A stretch of DNA of 22,646 bases from CAZAYY01 sp964489525. Its GTDB lineage: Bacteria; Chloroflexota; Anaerolineae; Anaerolineales; JABWBV01. The position numbers and the translations under genes are program-made. The number at the start of each line of letters is the position of its first letter. The stretch's first letter is position 1. Positions 15,948 through 22,487 of this stretch are shown here, piece after piece. A model generated the notes under the pieces. It was not told the origin of the DNA. It saw nothing but the letters and a program-made list of their open reading frames with translations, and searched no databases. The stretch is taken from assembly GCA_964489525.1 (NCBI GenBank), contig CAZAYY010000041.1:1-22646 (forward strand), read 5' to 3'.

Positions 15948-18900
15948 TTACCGCAGCACCAACGGCAAATACAGCCTGAAGCTTTCCCCTTCTTCTGTTG
16001 TAAATATCCAGGTGAATTCGCTCGCAAGAGGGTTGCCTGCAAGGTCTTGCAGCCCGGTATAAACAATCACCCGGTAGTTGGTCTCCCCTTTGAGCGGAAC
16101 GCGGGGCATCAGCAGAGCCTGGTTGAGCAGCGCATCAAAAGCAACGGTGGCAGCGATCTGCAAACCACCGCCGATCTGCTCTAAATAGATGGTGCTGGTA
16201 GTCAATGTTTCCGGGTTGATCGGTTCGGAGAGCCCGATGGCGACGATAGGGGCATAGACGCCGCCGGTTTCATCCATGTAGATCGGAGCGGTAGAGAAAG
16301 CCACATCCTCCGTATTCTGTGCAGGTGAAACCCAGATAATCTGCGGTGGCGTGAGATCCCCCTCGGGTGTGACCAGGATGCGTACCTGCGCTGGGCGACT
16401 GGTGACCGTCCCTCCGTTTCGATCGTAAGGGGTCGTGCCAACTTGGAAGGTGAAGGCATCTTCCCCTATGAAATTCGGGAAGGGGGTGTATGTGAGTGCC
16501 GGTGGGATGCCGCTCAGTTCACCGCCGCGCGGACCTTCAATTACGGCAAAAGTCAGGGGCAGATCTCCAACTTGATTCCCACCCAGTGTAATTCCGACTG
16601 GGGTCTCAGTGCTGGTTTCGACCTGTTGTGGGATCGCCACCACAGTACCAACCATGTTTACCCAGGTGTTTGTGGGCGTTTCTTCCGGCACGCTGGGAAA
16701 GTACACCACGGCCTCGTTGGCAATCAGCACGCCCACCGGTGCATCTGCCCGGACGCGGACGGTGTACTGACGTGCGCCTTCAGCAAGGGGGTTTCCTTTG
16801 GGTGCTAATTCGCCAATGAACCAGAAAATTTCCCGAGTTGTGGGCATGTAAATGCCCTGGCCGGACAGGTTGAGCGTGCCCTCGTCCAGCCATTCGGGCA
16901 GGGTGTTGATGACGTACACGCCAAACGCGATTCCGTCGCCTTCGTTTTCATAGGTCACGGTATAGGTCAGCAGTTGGCTGGGGAGCACATCGCCTAGCGG
17001 GCCTGAGATTGCATTCGGGTCTTTTGCCCGAACCAGTTCCAGGTCTTTACAGCGCGGTTTTTCTCCAGCCCGAACATCGCACACGGAACTGACCTGTTCC
17101 CCCGCCATGGGGACGAGGACCATCGGTTGGGCGTAAACAATCTCCCTGATGCCTGACGCAAGGACCGAGCCATCCACCTCACGGGATATCCGTTCATCAC
17201 ACGGCTTACAGCCGCCGCCATCATTAATGCCAGACACACATCGGTATCCAAACGCCACGCACGGGACAGCGCCTTCTGGTGACCAGGTGCCGGTGATGGC
17301 ATTGCAGGTTTCTTTGAAGCACGAATTACCTACTAATCTGGCCCAAAAGCTGGATGTATAACGCACCTGACCAGCGGTGCAGCAGTATTTGCCGGGTTGG
17401 ATACCGCAGTCCACATCGCACTTTTGATAATCATAGACGGTACTGCCAATTTCCCACACCGCCCCAGGGATGCCCCCGCCTCCGGTGAAGATGGCAAAGG
17501 CAGTCCAGGCAACCACACTGCCTACTTTCTTTTTGATATAGGTGACGCTCAGCAACTGCCACCGGCAGTTCTTGCGGCAGGCTTCTGGTGTACAGCCATC
17601 CGAAAACGAGGCACGCCCATCGGTAATATCCCAATCACCCCAAACGGTTTGTTCCCCGGTTAGCAGTGATAGACGCATTCCCCCAGTGGCATTTTCGATC
17701 ACTACTTCAGTTCCGGTGATTGTGTACACCAACATCCCATTCCCGGCGCGCGCCAGCAGCCGGGCGGCTTTACGGGCAGCGTCTACCATCACAAATTCGG
17801 TGACCGCCTGTCCGTCAGACCGGGTGACGGACCCTGCCGAGTGAAAAGTGAAGCCGGCAGCCAGCGCAGCGTCATAGGCCGCCTGGAGCGCGGGGTCTGC
17901 AACCAGGGCGTCTGAAACCTGCTGTGGGGTCAGCAGAGTGACTTGAACCACTTCGACCGGGTTGTAAGCGGCATATTCGGCCAGGTTCAGGTCTTCGGGG
18001 TAGTAGTTGTCGGCTGCAAAAATGGTGATGCTGCTGTCCTGGTAATCTGCAGGCAGCCCCCATTCAAAGGTGACCTGCGCCGAAACGAACCCACCTGTTC
18101 CGGTGGGGATGTCTCCTAACTCCCAGAATACCTGGTCGCGCTCCGGCCAATAGATTCCTCCACCGGTGCTTCCCTGGTAGATGGCAGCCTGCGGCAGCTG
18201 CATCACCAACACTCCATTTTGCACTGTTTCGGTCAGTAAATTGAGGTATTGAATGGCATAATCCACCCCCTGTCCCGGGCTAACGCGCTGTGGCGATCCA
18301 GTCGTTACCAGCATTTGACCTGTAGTAATCGTCTCATCCTCGGCCGGTTCGGTTAACCACGGATCGAAAAGCACGTTATCCCCCACCTTATCTCCCAAGC
18401 CGCCAGGGTTTAGCGTCGCGTGATATGGACCGGTCGCGTGCCCCCAGTAATTGTGCCGGGCATCCAGCAGTGCACTTCCGCCTGTCCGCTTGACGCCCAG
18501 GTTGGTATTATTGGTGATGTTGTTGTACCGGATGACAGTGGCCGGCTTGTCTGACCCAATCCCATCGTATCCGCTGTGGTGGATAGCACAGTTCTGGATG
18601 ATTGTTTGGGCACCCGTCCCAAAGACCATGATCGCATTATTGTTGAAATTACCGGCATAGCCGACATCACAATGCTGGAGGATGAGCGTACCCATGTAAT
18701 TCCGAAGCCCCAGCCAGGCGCCCTGACCTGGTGCTGCTGGCCCAAATTGAATTGGTTTATTGGGCGTGCCCAATGCATACAGACTGCCCTGGTTGACGTA
18801 TATATATGCATCCTGTGTGAAAAAGAGCTCCGAGCCTTCGACGATGGACACAAATCCGCCCGCATTGATGCTTGCAATTGAAGTGAAGCGCACCTGGAGA

Positions 18901-20513
18901 TCCGTCGCCGAGAAATCCCACTGCCGCCCAGTGTCTACTGCACACCCTGGCGCAATGATCGCATCCGTCCCGTTGCCGGACCCTGTGATGCCATGAAGGG
19001 TGAGTGACCCGTTACAGCCCCAGTTCATCGCTTGCCCGACACTGTCCACGATGGCAACGTTCTCCAACATCAGATTGATGTTCGAGTCCTGCACCCGCAG
19101 CCCAACCTGATCCGCCCAATAACCCGATGCGCCGCCATTACCCTGGATTGTCACATCCTTCAGCCCAACATATACATTGCCCCGCCCGGCGAAGTTGGTG
19201 ACATAAACGCCGCTCCGCCCGTTGTCCGCGATGAGGGCACCATCCAGCGAAAAATTCAGGCTGCTGCCTGTCGCATGAGAGAACTGGATCCCTTCTTCCC
19301 CATTGTCTGTGATCGTCAGGTTTTTGAACTCGTATTCATACTGCATCCCCGTGGGGACCTCGATGGATATCCCGTCATAAAAATGATCATGGATTGTGCA
19401 ATCTGAGAGTTGAACATCACCTGAGGCGATTTTCAGCCCAAGATAATTTGGGCTATGTCCGATATCGCAGTGCGCCAGGCGAGCCTTGCTGCCCTGAAGC
19501 AGCTCCACAGTGCCTTTGGTGATGGTGATGGGTTGGGTAGGTGTCCCCTCTGCCAGGAGCGTCCCGCCATCTTCGACGTTAAAATAGATACGATAACCAT
19601 TGATCATGTCAAAGGTACTGCCCGCACCCAATGTCATGGTATACCCATTTGTCACCCGGACCGGGCAGACATTACTTCCGCAGGCGAAGCCAAAATCCGT
19701 CCCCGCCAGAGAGATATTCCGGTCCATAGCAGTGCTGTTGCTGATGCGTACATGATTCCGGTCGTTATTCTCCAATACCAGGTCATTGAAGGTTGTTTGA
19801 ATGTTGATGTTGCTCTGGTAGACCGGGGTGGCGGGATTATTGATATCGCTGCTCGCATGGTGGTGGATGTGGGAGCTGGTCAGTGCCAGGTTAGTACTCA
19901 CCCCGTGCAGGTAGATCGCGGGCTTGATGCCGTATGCTAATTCCACATGGTCAAGCTGGAGGGCAGCATCCTCAACATAGATTTGGGCTTTATTCCAGCC
20001 GAGCAGGGATTGATAGGCTCCTGCTGTGCTGTAACCGATGAAAGCATGGCTGATCTGCCCGGTGCTGCCGGGCATGAAGTGCACCCCGTACCAGTCCTGG
20101 GCTGCTGGGATGCCTGTGCTGCCAGAGGCGACTGCTCCGTGGGTATTGTCGTGCTTGCTGGTGAAGGCGAGCGGTTGCGCAAGGGTCCCCTGGGCAGAGA
20201 GTGTCCCCTTTACGATCAGAACTGCCTGACCCCCGCTGAATTTGACCACCGTACCAGACTGCACCGTCAGCGTGACACCTGGTTCGATCGTCACCGCGCA
20301 GTTGTTGGCAACATACAGGTTGCCCGAAGTCCAGGTCGTGTTCGCCGCGATTGAACCGCAGGCATCTACCTCTGCTGTGGGGTGGGCGGCTGTTGGCAAA
20401 ACTGTGCCCCCCAGAGTTAAGACCAGCAGGAGAATCAACACCCCCGGAATCGACCAACGATAAAGTTGGGCTGATTTGTGAAACGTAAAGGAAAGCAATT
20501 GGTGTGATTGCAA
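15948..20513 (-). CDS. Giant secreted beta-helix protein (1521 aa) with cysteine-rich insert and C-terminal LPLVLR motif
   Basis: The start is a TTG (20511-20513), supported by an ideal Shine-Dalgarno and a promoter upstream. A long signal peptide (hydrophobic VLILLLVLTLGGTVL, cleavage near residues 42-45) indicates export. Residues about 52-720 form a right-handed parallel beta-helix with repeated 'I.DN...GI.V....G' rungs and hydrophobic stacks. DUF11-like domains lie at about 731-858 and 1168-1288. Between them, about 970-1160 holds 15 cysteines plus a short hydrophobic, glycine-rich segment (VVAWTAFAIFTGGGG). A Big_9/cadherin-like domain (about 1291-1385) and a Big_5-like Ig domain (about 1391-1510, PPQIIWVSPAQNTEDVAF... 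to LAGNPLASEFTWIFTT) follow, then FRLYLPLVLR. Beta-helices of this kind often bind or cleave polysaccharides, but no catalytic residues are evident. It converges on the other giant gene and shares its terminal motif. Confidence 0.9.
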   Translation of the reverse strand: MQSHQLLSFTFHKSAQLYRWSIPGVLILLLVLTLGGTVLPTAAHPTAEVDACGSIAANTTWTSGNLYVANNCAVTIEPGVTLTVQSGTVVKFSGGQAVLIVKGTLSAQGTLAQPLAFTSKHDNTHGAVASGSTGIPAAQDWYGVHFMPGSTGQISHAFIGYSTAGAYQSLLGWNKAQIYVEDAALQLDHVELAYGIKPAIYLHGVSTNLALTSSHIHHHASSDINNPATPVYQSNINIQTTFNDLVLENNDRNHVRISNSTAMDRNISLAGTDFGFACGSNVCPVRVTNGYTMTLGAGSTFDMINGYRIYFNVEDGGTLLAEGTPTQPITITKGTVELLQGSKARLAHCDIGHSPNYLGLKIASGDVQLSDCTIHDHFYDGISIEVPTGMQYEYEFKNLTITDNGEEGIQFSHATGSSLNFSLDGALIADNGRSGVYVTNFAGRGNVYVGLKDVTIQGNGGASGYWADQVGLRVQDSNINLMLENVAIVDSVGQAMNWGCNGSLTLHGITGSGNGTDAIIAPGCAVDTGRQWDFSATDLQVRFTSIASINAGGFVSIVEGSELFFTQDAYIYVNQGSLYALGTPNKPIQFGPAAPGQGAWLGLRNYMGTLILQHCDVGYAGNFNNNAIMVFGTGAQTIIQNCAIHHSGYDGIGSDKPATVIRYNNITNNTNLGVKRTGGSALLDARHNYWGHATGPYHATLNPGGLGDKVGDNVLFDPWLTEPAEDETITTGQMLVTTGSPQRVSPGQGVDYAIQYLNLLTETVQNGVLVMQLPQAAIYQGSTGGGIYWPERDQVFWELGDIPTGTGGFVSAQVTFEWGLPADYQDSSITIFAADNYYPEDLNLAEYAAYNPVEVVQVTLLTPQQVSDALVADPALQAAYDAALAAGFTFHSAGSVTRSDGQAVTEFVMVDAARKAARLLARAGNGMLVYTITGTEVVIENATGGMRLSLLTGEQTVWGDWDITDGRASFSDGCTPEACRKNCRWQLLSVTYIKKKVGSVVAWTAFAIFTGGGGIPGAVWEIGSTVYDYQKCDVDCGIQPGKYCCTAGQVRYTSSFWARLVGNSCFKETCNAITGTWSPEGAVPCVAFGYRCVSGINDGGGCKPCDERISREVDGSVLASGIREIVYAQPMVLVPMAGEQVSSVCDVRAGEKPRCKDLELVRAKDPNAISGPLGDVLPSQLLTYTVTYENEGDGIAFGVYVINTLPEWLDEGTLNLSGQGIYMPTTREIFWFIGELAPKGNPLAEGARQYTVRVRADAPVGVLIANEAVVYFPSVPEETPTNTWVNMVGTVVAIPQQVETSTETPVGITLGGNQVGDLPLTFAVIEGPRGGELSGIPPALTYTPFPNFIGEDAFTFQVGTTPYDRNGGTVTSRPAQVRILVTPEGDLTPPQIIWVSPAQNTEDVAFSTAPIYMDETGGVYAPIVAIGLSEPINPETLTTSTIYLEQIGGGLQIAATVAFDALLNQALLMPRVPLKGETNYRVIVYTGLQDLAGNPLASEFTWIFTTEEGESFRLYLPLVLR

Positions 20514-20517
20514 GAAG

Positions 20518-20525
20518 CACCTCCT
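20518..20525 (-). promoter_or_regulatory. Ideal Shine-Dalgarno fixing the TTG start
   Basis: On the minus strand AGGAGGTG lies four nt before the TTG start codon, with six nt between the GGAGG core and TTG. No ATG nearby in frame has comparable support, so this decides the start of the beta-helix protein. Confidence 0.85.
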
Positions 20526-20609
20526 ATGTGTGCGATTGCGGTTAAGAGAATGGGAATTCCTGAGCGCAACCTCTGCCCAGGATACAAAGGAATTAATTGT
20601 GATATATAA

Positions 20610-20638
20610 ATTATAGGTGTAATTTATCCTGTGTGCAA
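20610..20638 (-). promoter_or_regulatory. Sigma70-type promoter for the beta-helix gene
   Basis: On the minus strand TTGCAC (-35, 20633-20638) and a perfect TATAAT (-10, 20610-20615) are separated by exactly 17 nt. Transcription would start near 20603 and give a 5' leader of about 90 nt. The surroundings are AT-rich. Confidence 0.75.
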
Positions 20639-20888
20639 CTAAATTTAGCGGGGGTTATCGAGTTAGAAGAAAAGATAAAAATTTACTGCAAGCGCTCCTG
20701 GGTTTCGCTCTGGAGCGCAAGATCCGATTTTCATCCTCCGCTGACGCTGTAATAACGTGGCATGTGTTAGTGACTGTAAAGGCTGATAGACTGGGCACAA
20801 TCGCATCTGGTTAAAACAGTGGGTCAAGATGGGATCGCGCAATATCCAGTTTTCCACTTCATAAGAAGCCCTGGTTTATAATAGAAGC
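20639..20888. other. Intergenic region with a stem-loop (20692-20718)
   Basis: Together with the promoter region this makes a gap of more than 300 nt between the beta-helix gene start and the nucleotidyltransferase fragment. It contains a hairpin with a 7-bp stem (GCGCTCC at 20692-20698, GGAGCGC at 20712-20718). A TATAAT at 20877-20882, just before the nucleotidyltransferase ATG, lacks a well-placed -35. I see no convincing gene. Confidence 0.4.
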
Positions 20889-21035
20889 ATGAGAGATTTG
20901 CCCTTGTATGTTCCACCGATTATGAAGCGCGAACTGATACCCATGGCGGCTATTAAAGATGTAGTTCAGCAAATTGCTGCCCGTTTTCAGCCAGAACGAA
21001 TTGTTCTGTTCGGCTCGTATGCTTATGGGAAGCCG
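20889..21035 (+). pseudogene. Truncated nucleotidyltransferase (MNT/KNTase-type) N-terminus
   Basis: About 49 residues are preserved: a leader helix (AAIKDVVQQIAARFQ) and PERIVLFGSYAYGKP, the GS-x-A-x-G motif that opens the pol-beta/minimal nucleotidyltransferase fold. In intact proteins a D-x-D pair that binds metal should follow within about ten residues. Here the homology stops after GKP and the reading frame runs into a short inverted repeat and reversed ssb sequence. The catalytic acids and the usual HEPN or substrate partner gene are missing, so the product must be inactive. The start at 20889 is approximate; an ATG at 20922 is an alternative. Such enzymes are often in toxin-antitoxin (HEPN-MNT) modules, so this may be debris from one. 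Confidence 0.7.
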
Positions 21036-21038
21036 CCC

Positions 21039-21076
21039 GCTGCACCGTCTCAATCCTTAGCATCCGTTGGTGCGGC
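21039..21076. repeat. 38-nt imperfect inverted repeat at the gene-fragment junction
   Basis: GCTGCACC (21039-21046) pairs with GGTGCGGC (21069-21076) through one G-T pair, leaving a 22-nt loop. A second pairing is possible with AGCCGC (21031-21036) and GCGGCT (21072-21077). The element ends at the last base of recognisable ssb coding sequence and begins a few bases after the nucleotidyltransferase homology stops. Confidence 0.6.
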
Positions 21077-21267
21077 TCGGCCACCCGGCCCCAGGCTTCG
21101 ATGGTGAACCAGTCGGTTTCTTGCGTCTGGCGTCCATTTTCGTTACGCTTACGGCGGTTGACCGCCATGCTGAAACTGACCACCCGCTCCTGGGTATCAG
21201 GGGTGAAGCGCACTTCCGGGTCGCGCCCCAAATTGCCGATGAGTTGGACTTTGTTTAAAGATGGCAT
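21076..21267 (-). pseudogene. ssb: Truncated ssb (single-stranded DNA-binding protein) copy
   Basis: An ATG at 21265-21267 with AAAGGAG just upstream opens 64 residues of typical SSB OB-fold sequence: N-K-V-x-L-I-G-N-L-G-R-D-P-E-V-R, then ETDWFTIEAWGRVAE. After RVAE the sequence becomes unrelated and the frame continues only by chance into antisense of the nucleotidyltransferase fragment. Most SSBs are roughly twice this length or more, so the second half of the OB fold and the acidic C-terminal tail are gone. Its Shine-Dalgarno overlaps the stop of the excisionase-like gene upstream, showing it was the second gene of that operon. It is nearly identical to the ssb starting at 22499. Confidence 0.85.
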
Positions 21268-21278
21268 GTTCGTCTCCT
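21120..21278 (-). repeat. Left arm of inverted ssb duplication
   Basis: The reverse complement of this segment matches 22488-22646 over 159 nt with about ten mismatches by eye. Similarity begins at the shared Shine-Dalgarno AGGAGACGAAC and covers the first 49 or so codons. Most differences are at third codon positions. Confidence 0.85.
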
Positions 21279-21279
21279 T

Positions 21280-21573
21280 TCAAGCCAAAAGATATTTGTC
21301 GGTGTATTCATCTGGAGGGATTTCCCCGGTATCAATCAGCACTGCCCGGCGCAGTCCGCCAGGGAAGTCGCGGTAATCGTCCGTGGCTTTTTGCAGGTCT
21401 GCCACCCGGAAACGAATTTGCTCCTCACCCAGGCCATACCGGTACACCTTGATTTTGCCGAGTTTGACCCACTTCATGACCACAGCCTTTGAAACGTCCA
21501 GGAACAAGGCGGTTTCAAGCACGGACATGAACTTGGGTAGTTTGGGAAGATTCAGTTTTGATTTTTTCTCCAT
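21280..21573 (-). CDS. Excisionase-like helix-turn-helix protein
   Basis: A 97-residue protein starting at an ATG (21571-21573) with AAAGGAG six nt upstream. Residues about 16-62 (MSVLETALFLDVSKAVVMKW, then V-K-L-G-K-I-K-V-Y-R-Y-G...R-F-R-V-A-D-L) follow the MerR-like winged helix of the excisionase/HTH_17 family. That family binds DNA to bend it for recombination or to control transcription. The C-terminal part is polar with no recognised domain. The gene is followed by a truncated ssb whose ribosome site overlaps this stop codon, so the two were co-transcribed. No integrase is present in the window. It may be a plasmid- or element-borne regulator rather than a true excision factor. Confidence 0.75.
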   Translation of the reverse strand: MEKKSKLNLPKLPKFMSVLETALFLDVSKAVVMKWVKLGKIKVYRYGLGEEQIRFRVADLQKATDDYRDFPGGLRRAVLIDTGEIPPDEYTDKYLLA

Positions 21574-21602
21574 CTTGTACTCCTTTTGAAAAAAAGTTAA
21601 AC

Positions 21603-21638
21603 AAAAAAGGCCCGGCAGAACTTACGCTCTACCGGGCC
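21603..21638 (-). terminator. Rho-independent terminator on the minus strand
   Basis: On the minus strand GGCCCGG (21638-21632) pairs with CCGGGCC (21615-21609), extended by an inner 3-bp AGA/TCT pairing after one mismatch. Six Ts (21608-21603) follow. It lies just upstream of the excisionase-like gene and would insulate it from transcription coming from the right. Confidence 0.8.
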
Positions 21639-21682
21639 GACCTGCTAAATCTGTATTGTTCGTTATACCTGCTGGACAAACG

Positions 21683-21713
21683 AAAAACCCCACATTCATG
21701 AGAAAATGTGGGG
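21683..21713 (-). terminator. Second terminator hairpin, mainly minus strand
   Basis: A 9-bp perfect stem (CCCCACATT at 21688-21696, AATGTGGGG at 21705-21713) has an 8-nt loop. In the minus direction it is followed by five Ts (21687-21683); in the plus direction only by CTTTCC. It sits in tandem with the terminator at 21603-21638. Confidence 0.75.
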
Positions 21714-21911
21714 CTTTCCTAAGTTCTAGGTCGAACTTTTACATGAGGCGGTCCCGACGGGCTGGGAGTCCCTAGCGACTTGATCATTATTCCGTCTGGA
21801 ACCCCCCCTCAAATTGCTATCAAGATAATTCAATTTGAATTAGAACGTAGAAGTTGTCAGAAAGACGCGGAAAAACCTGCTTCAGACTGACATTGCGATC
21901 TCACCCAATGC
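21714..21911 (+). other. Non-coding, structure-prone leader region upstream of the XRE gene
   Basis: No gene is visible. Several short hairpins can form: AAGTTC/GAACTT near 21721-21738, CAAATTG/CAATTTG near 21811-21838, and TGTCAG/CTGACA (21855-21860 with 21887-21892). The segment is bounded by minus-facing terminators on the left and a plus-facing terminator on the right. It could be the 5' leader of the XRE gene or an independent small RNA. Confidence 0.4.
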
Positions 21912-21953
21912 ACCCTCATGGTATTTTGCCATGAGGGTTTTTGAGATTTTTTT
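21912..21953 (+). terminator. Rho-independent terminator/attenuator just before the XRE start codon
   Basis: ACCCTCATGG (21912-21921) pairs perfectly with CCATGAGGGT (21929-21938) across a 7-nt loop, followed by TTTTTGAG and a run of seven Ts up to 21953. The XRE start codon is only 13 nt further on, which leaves no room for a separate promoter after it. Confidence 0.8.
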
Positions 21954-21966
21954 GTGGTGAGGTGAT

Positions 21967-22398
21967 ATGGAGCATATCGTGAAATTGACCGACAAACAAC
22001 TGCAGACCCTTACACCGCTGGGTAGATGGTTGCTGAGTTATGCCTCAACCCACGAGGTCACTCTGACAGAACTGGCTCGCCAGGCAGGGCTTTCAGATGG
22101 GGCATTGCGGAGCCTGGTGCGTTACCCTGAACGCAGTCCAACCCTGGAGACCTGCCTGCGATTATCGGGTGTTACAGGAAAACCGCCAGAAGAAATATTT
22201 GCCCTGGCTGGCATCCAGTTTACGCCGGGTCAATACTCACCAAACCTGAATCCGGAGCGCATGCAACTGCTGCGAATTTACGATCAATTACCCCCTGATT
22301 TACGCTCTTCTTTAATGGAAGTAGCCAGGGCAATGCGGTCAACTCACCGCAAATCCACAGGCGATTCAACCTCAACGACTCAAAAAGGAGGTGGTTAG
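21967..22398 (+). CDS. XRE/Cro-type helix-turn-helix regulator
   Basis: A 143-residue protein. Residues about 31-81 (VTLTELARQAGLSDGALRSL... then TLETCLRLSGVTGKPPEEIF) fit the five-helix Cro/C1 DNA-binding domain, with helix-turn-helix at about 33-52. The remainder (PNLNPERMQLLRIYDQLPPD...) is a short helical region seen in phage-repressor-like proteins. The tail is polar and ends in Lys-Gly-Gly-Gly. The ATG at 21967 has a GAGGTG close by, with short spacing. A GTG at 21979 with GGAG six nt upstream is an equally plausible start four codons later. The gene sits directly behind a terminator hairpin and 100 nt upstream of an intact ssb start. It probably regulates the local element; the target is unknown. 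Confidence 0.8.
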   Translation: MEHIVKLTDKQLQTLTPLGRWLLSYASTHEVTLTELARQAGLSDGALRSLVRYPERSPTLETCLRLSGVTGKPPEEIFALAGIQFTPGQYSPNLNPERMQLLRIYDQLPPDLRSSLMEVARAMRSTHRKSTGDSTSTTQKGGG

Positions 22399-22487
22399 AA
22401 TTCGCATAGCCACACATTGAATCAAGTGCTTTGTGCATGAAATTTTTTTAAAAACCATCGTCACAGAATAACGTCGTTTAGATTTAC

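Noticed and set aside
20663..20857. A 64-codon minus-strand reading frame upstream of the beta-helix promoter
   Set aside because: It has no ribosome site and no recognisable domain, and it spans the hairpin at 20692-20718; it is probably chance.
20953..21075. C-terminal 40 residues of the reading frame continuing the truncated ssb
   Set aside because: They are the antisense of the inverted repeat and the nucleotidyltransferase fragment, not SSB sequence, so the gene fragment is taken to end at 21076.
21039..21076. Integron attC-like or CRISPR-repeat-like reading of the junction hairpin
   Set aside because: The ends do not fit the RYYYAAC/GTTRRRY core of attC, and there is only one copy, so no array exists.
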